From Unio delphinus (taxonomy: Eukaryota; Mollusca; Bivalvia; Unionida; Unionidae), in contig JAQISU010000022.1 in assembly GCA_029339505.1 (NCBI GenBank), positions 20,716,001 to 20,780,000 of the forward strand: DNA of 64,000 nt. The letters are read 5' to 3'. Position 1 is the first letter of the stretch; each line of letters opens with the position of its first letter. Below the pieces are notes generated by a model. It was not told the origin of the DNA. It searched no databases and saw only the letters and a program-made list of their open reading frames with translations. A program made the position numbers and the translations under genes. Below, piece by piece: positions 12,701-24,700 of the stretch.

Positions 12701-15700
12701 TGACTTGATGTATTAAAAAAATGGAACATTTTATCTTAAAATGGAAATTGATATGGAAATGCTGAAGCTAAATGATGATTTAATAAAATGATCAACTGTT
12801 TTAAATGAACTCTAAGAATATAAAACCAATATAATACCAATATAAAACCAATATAATACCAATATAAAACCAATAGAATACCAATAGAATACCAATATAA
12901 AACCAATATAATACCAATATAATACCAAAAGACAAAACTGACTAAAATCAGTCAAGAACACAAAATTTAATCATAGCATGGACATTTGGAATTAGAACTT
13001 TTTATTCAGGCAAAATCTGAGTTTATTACTTGTTACAATTTTCACTGTGTGAAGATCTAACATTCAAGATTTTAGTCAGTTTTTTTTTTGACTATCAAAA
13101 TAGTAGTCTTACCACTAGTAAACCAGGATAATGGTTTCTGTAGATGTGGACAGTTATAGATCTCCAGGGTCTTGACGCAGGGAAAACACTCTCCAACAGT
13201 CCTCATTCCAACATCACTGATCAGTCCTGGCAGCTCTAAAACATCAGCCAAACCATGTGCCACTAAATCTTCATTTTTCCAATCTTCTGAGAATGAAAAA
13301 TGCATTTATAGAAAATTAGTAGGATTGAACAATATATGAAATCATGATTTCAAAATGGACTCTGTTATGAAGTAGTGTTCCATAACACAATCTTACTGTT
13401 GATACTAATTATACACAGGATACACTTGTTTTTACTTGCTAACAATTAACAGTTTTGGAGTCATTTGTGCTAAAAAGCAATCAAGCATCTTATAAGTATG
13501 GCCACTATACACATATATAAGCATATAAGACAATCGTGTACAAACATTCCCTGTCTAACTGTGGGGCCCAGCATGGGGGTAAACTATGTGTATAATAGTG
13601 AATGTACAATGATGTCAAGATTTCATTCAGTAGAACTGTTATGATCATTTGTCCTTTTTTCTCACTTCAACAACTAAATATATCCTACCCTGAATTCTTA
13701 ACTCCTGTTAACTTAAAAATAAAAATTATATCTAGAATATAATTAGCAGCTATGGTTCTATATTGTACATAATCAGACAATACATCAAAGATAATCATTT
13801 ATTATGAACTTTAAAGCCATCTTTTAACCCATACTACAGGAGTTCTATAAAAAATATAAAAAATATGTTTATTACTTGCATAAATTCTTATCTACACCAC
13901 CATTAGCTTACATAATCAACCTAGTAACAGGCATTGATAATTAGAGAGTAAGTATTTTTTAAATGCATTATAATTATGTTCAATTTGGAATATGTCTACT
14001 AATAAAATGTGGAAATAAGATAGATTCTGTTCTTTATTCAAAATAAATTGTTTTGTTGTATAGTAGTTCATGCTGTATTTAGCAAGAATTAATATAATAA
14101 ATTGCATTATTAACCTGCAGTAGTGTACTTTTCTTTTTCTTTTTTAATTATCTATTGTCGAATCTGGTCATAAATAATAATCATGACCATAATGCTTCAA
14201 AAATTTAATAGACAGAAATTTGAATGAGTGAGCATAACTTCAAAAACATTTGCAATTACCTTAAATTTGCTCTAAAACCTGTTTTGAGAGACCAATGCTA
14301 TGAGAGACCATCTGTTTTGAGAGACCAGAATCTCCATGCACAGACTTATTCATTATTTAGTGTTATGACCTGTTATGTGAGACCACCTGTCTTGAGAGGT
14401 TCAAGGAAATAACAGGGATTTACAGCCTTTGAAACCAAAACCTCTTCCACATCCAATATGGAATGAATAAAGTTGTACAGGGTATATAAAAAGCCATGAA
14501 AAATAAGAAGCCACATTAATTAATTAAACAGTACAATTAGAGAGAGACTGAAAATAATACAAGTTTTTCTCCTAAAAAAATATTTTAGTGACTTCATTTT
14601 TTCATCACTTTCACCCATCCGTTTTGTAATATTAGAATATTAGATGACCAAACTTGCAATCCTCATTATATTCATTAAGCTGTTCATTATAAAATGCAGA
14701 ATCACATGGTTCACAGAGCCTGCACAAAAACAGTAAGGTAATGGTAATGGTAAACAAATATTTAGTTCCTGAGAAAATGTCTTCCATGGACATGTATATT
14801 CAGGTTGCAAGTACAGGGTGTTGTATCTTGAATATCATTGTGTAATTTCACTGTTTGCATGGCTGGCACCCCTACCACCCCAAATTTCACCTCTGTGTGC
14901 GAGTGATTGGTGAAATTGTTAACATGAACCTGCCAATTTTGTAGAAGTTAAATTAAGCACAAGCGTAATCATGAATAGATTTTATTTTATACCATGGATC
15001 TCATGAGGGGATCACTAAGACAGTATAACAATTGTAAATAATGAGGAATCTTGTAAGTAAAGTTCTTATTCATATTTATGCCAGTCAAAAATTTACAAAA
15101 CACAATTATTTCTTTAACTTGACATGTTAAATAAATTTTTTTAGTGGTATACATGTCTTACAAAAATGCATGTATCATATATTGAATTTCTCAATGTTCA
15201 ATTTATTTTTAAAAGACTGTCATACTCTGGATTGTTGAATTGATGACTAGACAATTTTTTATAGTAGGAATTTTTGCTCATTTCAGGTATAGTTTTCACC
15301 TAACTGCTCATTTTAGTAGACATCTGATATACTTTGTTTTTTCTGCCCTACGTGAAATGATGCACAGAATTTCATTGCCGCAGGTTAAAGGTGAGTGATT
15401 TGATTTCTACTTATTTGTGATTTCTCTTTCATCTTTGTTTCCAAAAAATCTCCTCATATTAAAGTTACTACAATGTTAAACAGATAAATTGTCTTAGCAT
15501 TGTTCGCTCGGAAATCTTTAATATCTCACAATACACATATGTTATTGCATTTCAGTGGTGAAGTCTTTGAATATTAACCAGCATTGTGTACAATTTAAAA
15601 AGTGCAGCCTGCAGCTGAGTGAACGTTCCCACGCCGTAATGGATGTCCAGTTACACAATTATAATGCTGTGACTAATAACTGAGGAAACTTAATCTGTCC

Positions 15701-18700
15701 ATTACAAACTACAACCTGGGCAATCCACAATGACATGTCCATCAAAGACACATCATGAAAAGAATTGTTGTCCCCTGTGGGAACATGGATTTTAAAAAGA
15801 AACACACTATGAATGTACTGTATATCCAATACAAAACACAAGGCAAAATACAAAACACAAGGTAAGCAATGTGTATTAAATTCTTTGCCAAACAAAACAA
15901 AAAAACATTCTTGATGGATAGCACATTTTCACAGGTGTCTAATTTCAATGTTAGGGCAACTGTGTTTCTACTGTTTTTTTCCTGATACCAAATGATGCAA
16001 TGTAATGTTTTTCATGACAAATAGTTATTTTATGCCACCTGAAAATACCACCATTAGCTTACATAATCAACCTAGTAACAGGCTTGAGAGAGTGAAACTC
16101 ACAGACCCAGATCTGCCATCACATAATGTACCGGCAGATAAGGGTCTATGCTCACTTTAATATTTGAAACAAGCTGCACAGACCCAGATCTGCCATCACA
16201 TAATGTACCGGCAGATAAGGGTCTATGCTCACTTTAATATTTGTAACAAGCTGCACAGACCCAGATCTGCCATCACATAATCTACCGGCAGATAAGGGTC
16301 TATGCTCACTTTAATATTTGAAACAAGCTACACAGACCCAGATCTGCAATCACATAATGTACCAGCATATAAGAGTCTATGCTCACTTTAATATTTGAAA
16401 CAAGCTGCACAGACCCAGATCTGTCAGTGAATTACATATGAAATATTATTGCTTAATGTTATAGCTATGATGCTGTTGCTGCAACAAAAGTAACTGTATA
16501 TACAAACTTATAAACTGGTCCAACTCCAAAGTCAGTTAAATGCCTTATTTATAAAAGAATTTTATACATGTACTGTCATGTGATTTTTCAGTCTTTACTT
16601 TATACCCTGTTTTGTTCAAGGTCAATATCTCTGAGTGTTTTAATCCTCAAAATCTATATATAGCCTATGCTGACCCTGTTATGATTTGACAATTATGTCT
16701 GGTTGTAATAATAATATAAAAACTCACCCATTTGCGTGAAGCCCAAAACTCAGAACACTGTTGACCCCATTACCTGTATATGTTGGCATTAATGATGTCA
16801 TATTAACCTCTGTGGTGCGTTTACTTCAGCCAACACTTCTTTCAGTAACAAAAACTTGACATCAGGAAACTGACATCAAATTATTTAACAGAATTTTGAA
16901 TTAAATATTGGTTCTGTCAACATATTAAAATAAAATATGGCTCCTTGTATTGTAAGGGAAAATTTTACATTTTTACACTAATATGCTGAATGTTGCATTA
17001 GACGGGTGACCTTTCTTGAGGGGTATTTTTTAACACAAAACTTTACAATGCCAAGGGATTCTGGCCACTGGTCAGGGGTCATTCATGAGGGAAACCACTA
17101 TACAGGACATCCGCATTACGGCGTTCCGCTCATACAGCGTCAGTTTTTATTTGTTGTCGTAATCCTCTTACTTTAAATCAAAAGCTAGAAATGATACAGC
17201 TTAGTGAGAAGAGCATGTTGAAAGCTGAAATAGGCCATAAGCTAGGTATGGCGCGACAAACAGTTAGCACAGTAGTGAATGTAAAAGAAAAGGTTTAAAA
17301 AGAAATTAAAACTGCACTCCAGTGCAGACAACAGTGATAAGGAAGTGAGCTAGCCTTATTGCAGAGATGGAGAAAGTGTTATTCTTATGGATTGAAAACC
17401 AAACTAGCCATAACGTACCTTTAAGTCAAGGCCTAATTCAGAGTAAGTCGTTAACTCTCTTCGATTCTATAAAGGCCGAAAAAGGCGAGGAGGCCAAAGA
17501 AGAGAAGTTTGAAGCTAGTAGTGGTTGGTTTATGCATTTTAAGGAAAGAAGCTATCTCCATAATATAAAGGTGCAAGGTGAGGCAGCTAGTTCTGATACT
17601 AAAGCAAGAGAGTAAGATTCGTTGAAAGCTCAGAAGATGAAATATTTTTAGGTTAGTGATATGTTACTAAGCTATTTTCTACATATTTTTTGTTTAGTAG
17701 TTCTGAATAAAATATTTCTTATTTTTTTTGTACAGTATTCTCTATTTTTTGAATAGGCAGTATTTTATATTTTTGTAAATATTAAACCAATTGTGGTATG
17801 TACAGTGTCTGATTTACCTAAACTTATCACTAGGTCCGTCATACGTCCTGCTCGCTTTACGACTGGTCGGTGGGAACTGTACGTAGTCATAAGTCGACGA
17901 TTACCTTTATATCGTATTTTCTTTCAGTCTAGTGCTTTTGTGCAATCAATATATGATATAGGAAACATATTTTAAAGCTTTTATATATACTACCGAGTGA
18001 AAACGAATGTGACTCGCTTTACGGCTATATTCGCATTGCAGCGGTGGTCTGGAACCGAACCCGCCATATTAGCGAGGTATACCTGTACTCCTATAGTAAG
18101 TAAAAGTCACACAAGACATTTATGTGTTTAGTACTGATTCCAGTAATTGGTGACATTGTTAGTAACTTGATTACACATACCTTTAAATAGCAATTATACA
18201 CTTTATTTGGACCATTCTACATCCATATTCATTTACAAGGTTATTATTTACATGCCCCGATAAATACAGCAAAACTCAGTGTAGACATTTTTGGATGTAA
18301 CCTAAAGGTGTAATACACACTTAATGTTGCACCCTATGATGTCAAAATGAAACCTACGCAAATTGGAAGAAAAAACTGTACTACCCTAAACTGTTCTGAT
18401 TATACCTAAAGTGCTCTTTTCTTCACCCAGTTTGTTTAAGCAATATTAGTATTCAATTTTCGAACAACAATTAGTATTTATGCACCTACATGACCAAATT
18501 GACATAAAGTACACAGAGCCAGATCAGCTGATGCATTATGTAACAGATGAAATGGGTTTGCACAGTATACAGTTGGACTCGACTAACAGAGAATATATGG
18601 TATGTCTCACAATTCATAATGCAGAGATTTAATAAAAACCTGATGGGAAAGCATCCACAAATCCTAGTGACAGCTTATTGAGGACTGTGAACTGAACATC

Positions 18701-21700
18701 AGCAAGATGAAGGGCTGAAAACATGCTGTCCTTGGTTAGGGATGGCTGCACACACAGATCCTGCAGGCTGAAACAAGACATAACAAGCTTAAAACTGGTT
18801 ATAATTAATTAGTTATAAAACCTTAATGAATATTCATGAATTTTCTGACATTGTTAGGGTGGATACTGTCACTCAACTTTCACTCCATGAATATGTGACA
18901 AAAACAAAAATCAATTCCATTTCTCTACAAAGCAAATGAATTTTTTTTAAACTAACTAAGATACGATTGTAAACAAAATTAATGTACAGGACTTATGTTA
19001 ATATAATGTGGGAAGTATGAAATGAGAAGAAAGTACATTTTTATAGTCTTTTATGTTTCTCCAAGAATATATATCCAATCACTAGGAAATGATAGTACCT
19101 CCCAAATCAAGCCATCCTGGAAAGATGAAAATTCCGTCTTGGCTGACTATACAATACAAATACAAAGGTAAAAAACTTGACTCAATATCTCCCCTTGCCA
19201 CTAAAATGCTGCAACCCATCAGCCAAATGTTCACCAGCTTAGAGTGGTCAGAGGGTTTAATACTAATGTGATCATATAAGTATTTTTGGGAAAACCTAAT
19301 TTACAAAAAAAATTACTTGCTCTATCAAATATATCACAATTATGTTAGGAGAATAAGAAATAGGAAATGCATGAACATCTTACCTTTTATCTTCACTCCA
19401 TTTGAGAAAGAATTCCTGGATTCACAGTATAAACAACAAACTGCTCTCCTAATATGAGGATTGCACAACCAACAGTCACACTGCCAAGATGATAGAATCA
19501 AGATAGGGAAATGAGTGACACTTCCCAAGTGAAAAGTCTGGGTGAATTCAGCAAAAGAGCCTGCTGAGGAGACTGCTCTGACACCAAACTGGACTGTTAC
19601 AGCAACTACATTCACTCCACATTCTGAATGATTTACACAACTGCAGCTTCAGCAAGATCCTTACCAAAGGCTCCATTAATCTGAACTGAGCCACGTCAAA
19701 ACCCTGGACAAAATCCATTTACAAAGCGGAGATTCTGGTCTATCCAGGTCAAAATTGGATAGCAGGTCTGACAGACCTTTACTGTACCCAATATTTCCTG
19801 ATGATGAAGATCATTGATCAGTAGCCTTTGGTCATAACAGCAGCTAACCTTTTCGGGTCAAAAAGACAGAAAATGTCTGAGATGCAGTATTGAGGCACTC
19901 AACAAGATGATTATGTTGATGCTGCACCAGTTCCTGAGAATCCTCTACTTTCCCTCACAAGCCTTCAAAGTGAAAGATTTCTAGGTCATGAGATTCTTAC
20001 CAACATATAAGTTTGAAATTCCTTTTAACACAAAGCTACTGTGACAAAAGCCAGACATGAAGGTGGAGCCTGTCTGAGCAGGGATAAAACATCTGTGGCC
20101 ATGACTATTTGAGCAGTTGGGGCCTAAGAGAGATTTTTCTATGGATGTATATCACTAGATCAAGCAGATTACTCACCCTGGACTTGTCACACCGTGTGGG
20201 GGGGAGGGGTTTGTCAGAATCACTCAAACCCCTTATTTCCGGATATTTTCAGAAAATGGGATGGAGTCAAAGGCATAGGCAAAAAATTCAACCCAACAGT
20301 ACAGGCTTCTAGTTCCAGGAATGGTGAAATGAATGGTGAATGGTGACACCTCATAGCAAAAAAGTCTTCATTGGACATCCATAAAGTACATAAATCAAGT
20401 TCAAGACTGATGGATTGTTGGACCACTCTACAAGATGGCGAGGGCATTAAGCCTCCTATGGATATGCCAGATCATGACTGTTATCTTCATCTGGGCATAA
20501 AAAAGCATAAAGTCTCAAACCAGAACACAGGTCCAGTGAAGTGGTCCCTCACCCTGTTTGAGGAAGACCACCACCACTGAGTTGTCGAATATGAGAACCG
20601 TCTTCCCAAAATGTTAATCCTTCTCCTCAGTAAACAGAATGAAGCTGTTGAAAACAGATCAATGTATGATGCTAAAGTCACTAAGGAACCAGCGAGGCAG
20701 CCAAAATGACTACCATGAATTTCACTGTACTAGTGTGATCGTGATCTGGAAGGTGCTTCTCCTTCCTGCAATAGTCTGTGTGGTGTTGATTTCACTTGAC
20801 CCAAGCAAACGCATAGCCCTTAACAACAGACGCTGTCCTTTTCTTAGAAGACACACTGTCTTTGTCAGAAATGATTTATTTGGGGAATGCAATCAATCTG
20901 CTGAAAAAGTATGTTACCTCCACACTAGTGTTGACAGAAGTTTCCTCTTGGAAAATGCTGTCTCTCCTTTTATTCTTGGAGAAACACACTGTTCCAGATA
21001 TGTTATGAATAATTTCAGACCTAATTTATTATGAATGTGAGGAGGAAGAATTACTTCCTTCTCTTCCTATATATATACACTTTGGCAAGGCCCAAAATGT
21101 TGCTGGACCACAGCAACAGGGCATCCGTCAATTTATGTATAGTTGTTCATAAAAAACATGTTGTAAGTGTCTGATGGGACTTTCTTGTGACATATTATAC
21201 CCACACTTCTACCATCTTTAAATAAAATGTCTGAATTAAGAAATTTTAAACTTTTGTATGATCAATAACTGATAGTTTAAATCTATAATAACCAAAACTG
21301 CATCAGCTTCATTGGTATCCTTACTACTTATTTTCCTTAATGAAAACAAAAATATATATCACAAATTATTTGCATTTTCAGCATTCAAAACTAATTGTTT
21401 GGTCCCTTACAGCACACATGCATTAGAATCTAGCTGTCTCAAAATGGTATATATTCAACTTCATGAGCATGTTCTGTTGTTAACAGTGTATGCAGCCATT
21501 ATGGATGAAGTACACAACTCCCTCAATATCTCTCACCCTGATATCTCACAAACCTGCTTATAACATAGGGTCAGTCAAGGATCCCATTTCTTTTCACTAG
21601 AATGTACCACAAATTTGAAACCTATTTGTTGAACATGAAGAAAATCAAGATCAAATTGATAACTGAAACATTGATAATCGCTGAAAACTATATCATTTTA

Positions 21701-24700
21701 TTGTTGAAAACGGTTAAAATGACCTAGAAATTTGAATCCACTTCATGAAATTGTCAACTTTTAATAAGTTATGTATTTTGTTAAAATTTCTTTCACAACA
21801 TTCTTTGTACATCGTAAATAACAGTATGCAACAAAAATTTGATCAATTAAATTATCACTAATGCCAACTTGAAGCAGCACTATAATAAGTAAGTACCCAT
21901 TAAATAAATTTTTTATCAAGTGATGTGCGTATTTTAGTTATCTCTTCAGTTTGGTTTAAGTGTAATGATCATAAATACATGTGCCCTGTTGTATTTGAAC
22001 ATAAAATGTGTTAATCTACGATAGCAGCAATGTCCACTGGTATTTCTGTGAGAACCTAATTAAGTGCCAATGGTGTTTTGATACCTAATTTATCAAATAA
22101 GGAGGGTGGATTAACTTAAAAGTTAAAACACATGCAAATCCAACCTGCGTAAGAGCTAGAGCGCGGTATAATATCAGGTCAACTCATTTTGATCAGTTGA
22201 ACACTGTTACAGTTTTGGGGGGAGAACATAATTTAATTAAACTATTTGAATTAGCATACTCATTCACAAATCTGATCAAAGGCACCGAAACAAACAAGCG
22301 AAATTAATACTTGATGACTTGAAATTCTAATACGTTTTGTTAATGAAATGCTAGTTTCAGAGTTGTACCTAATTTGTAATTCCTGAATTGGCACTCAAGA
22401 TGTCCTTACAGATGGGATGAAGTTTCACTATAACTTGCAATGAAATCAATATTGATTATAGAACAAACAAAAATGTACTTTCAATTATGACAGCTGTTTC
22501 ACGAACTAAATGTTCCAATTTTTAGTAAAAGGAATATTGTTTGATTGTGAATCTGAATCAATAACTAGACTGGTTCCCTGTTTACCATGCTCCTTACATT
22601 GCATTCACAGGAGTAGAGTACAAAGCAGGGAATAGACAGATCAGGGAACCAGACAACTCAACAACATAAAGCAGGGATGTAATGCACAATGTTTTCACGT
22701 ACATGTGAAGGTTGTTGAAACCAGTTGGATTAATGTTAATGATCTCGCAGCATCCAGTACATGTTTTGAACCCTGCTGTGCGAGAGTTATTGAGGGAGAA
22801 GTGTATGTGGTTCCCATTCCATTCAGTGTTTCCTGTTGTATTCTCATTTTCAATAGCAGTGGTTGTCACTTGGAATTTAGCTGTGTATATTTCACAAGAT
22901 GACATTTCCTTTGTAACAAAAGATAAATTAATCTTTTCAAGAGAAGCCAAAATGTGTGTGAGAGGTCAAGTCAGTGTGCAAGTCTGTTCAGATATCTTTG
23001 AATAAACCAAAAGCATATAATTCCTAAAATGTCTGTGATCTACTTTCCACTAATCATGATGTCAAATTCTTGGGCTACATTGTTCAAATTGAACTGGAAA
23101 TGGATGAATATGAATTTTTAGCATCACCAATAACTGCAGATATAAGCAATGCACAGGTACCAATGAAACCTTTTTTTGCAACACATATGTACTGAATCAA
23201 CAACAACAAAAATTAATTGTCCAAATACACAACTGACATAAAGATGACTGTTTCTTCAAATGGCATCCATCTGTTTTAGTCTTTCCATTGTTTGACTTTA
23301 TGCAATGGCTATTCAAATGTCAATTAGCAATGTCAACCAGTCCTCCTCAATGACTGAGTTGCACAAGATGTGTCTGCCAAACTGCAGTGTTGATTGGAAA
23401 GTATTTAACCCTTCCCTAAAGTTACATACAGAGTGAATATGCAGGACATTACTGCCAAACCTACACAGATGGAGAAGTAAAAAAAATCACATAAGCTGTA
23501 CTGTGTATATATAGTTGTGGCATACAAACTTAATTTTGCAGCAAAAACTATACCTGTCACTACTTCATGGGTGGAAGTATTTCTGAACTTCCAAACAGTC
23601 AATTTACCTCTCAGATGATGCAATCATCAGATATCCCAGGTCTGTCTCAAGAGCACTCTTACAGGCACCGATCTTAAGTCTAACGAGCCGTGAGTACCCA
23701 TGGAATTTCCAACTCTCCACTATTATATGCTGAAGTAATCCTCCTGCACAAGACAAAAAACAGTTTCTATTTTAAATACTATTGCAGAAATTATTCCAAA
23801 ATGAGAATACAATACCATGCTACTTCAGAGTCAGTCATGTACTTCTAGTAAGTACTTTTATCTTTACATTTAGATATGCCGATCTCAAATATAAAAAGGG
23901 AAATAACTAAGTTCATTACTGGAAGCAGCCATGGCAGTCTCAGTCAGTGTACTGTGCTGAGGTAATTGTTTTCAACTGGATATATTTGAAAACGTCAAGA
24001 TTGGTCACTTTTCAAAACAAGAGGTCACAAAACAGTTTCAATAAAAACAATTTTTACTGAACTATCCATACGACATATAAAAATGTCCCCTCTTTCTAAC
24101 AAATTGTTGTTATCAGATTAAGATTGTCTCTAACATATATATTATTAGAAGAAAACTATCAGTAAACTTCTGGTTGCATCAGAGCCAGAACTCATATAAC
24201 TACTGTTGTAATGAGCACTGTAATACATATAGCCAAAGTTACACAAAAGGATGTAATAAATGTGGCAAGAAAACACAATAATGAATTCAATCAAGGCTTT
24301 ACTTTACCTAAAAATGGAACTCGGATCAACTCCAGCCTTGTCAGGTTTTGAGCTTCTGCCAGACCTGTGAAGAGCCGCACATACTTCAAAGCATTCTGTG
24401 GGCCTGCACAGTGGGTCATTACAAAAGTCTTTAAAGATGGTGCAGAGAAGTCTTTAAATGGATGAAGATTGGTAAATTGAACAAATCTCAAGTAAAGAAC
24501 CTGAAGATGTTCCAACTTTGGAAGTTCTGGAATAACAACACCTGTGAGATGAAGAGAGGTAACTCTTGCCCCTGTTGGTAATGTAAGTTGATTATGGGGA
24601 TCAATTGGAAATCTTCCATCCCTATTTTTAAAAGGTCCCAAAATTGTTATATTTGGCAGGTACTGTATTATTTCCTCAAGCAGAAATATGTCAGAAATTT

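Larger units (their letters stand above)
11390..13112 (-). other. FBXO38 intron 4 (1.7 kb)
   Basis: Almost entirely repeat: a 48-bp minisatellite split by an 800-bp terminal-inverted-repeat element, then an 11-bp repeat (12815-12930). 12931-13112 is plain AT-rich intron. Confidence 0.75.
13287..18639 (-). other. FBXO38 intron 3 (5.4 kb)
   Basis: Contains a pair of identical 35-bp segments (13899-13933 and 16049-16083), short gagagacca repeats near 14280-14400, a 77-bp tandem repeat (16081-16425) and a Tigger relic (17103-18085). I see nothing in the remaining 13287-13898, 14401-16048 and 16426-17102. Confidence 0.7.

Noticed and set aside
20109..21034. Plus-strand frames of 67-131 codons
   Set aside because: They oppose the minus-strand retroelement relic, which better explains the sequence.
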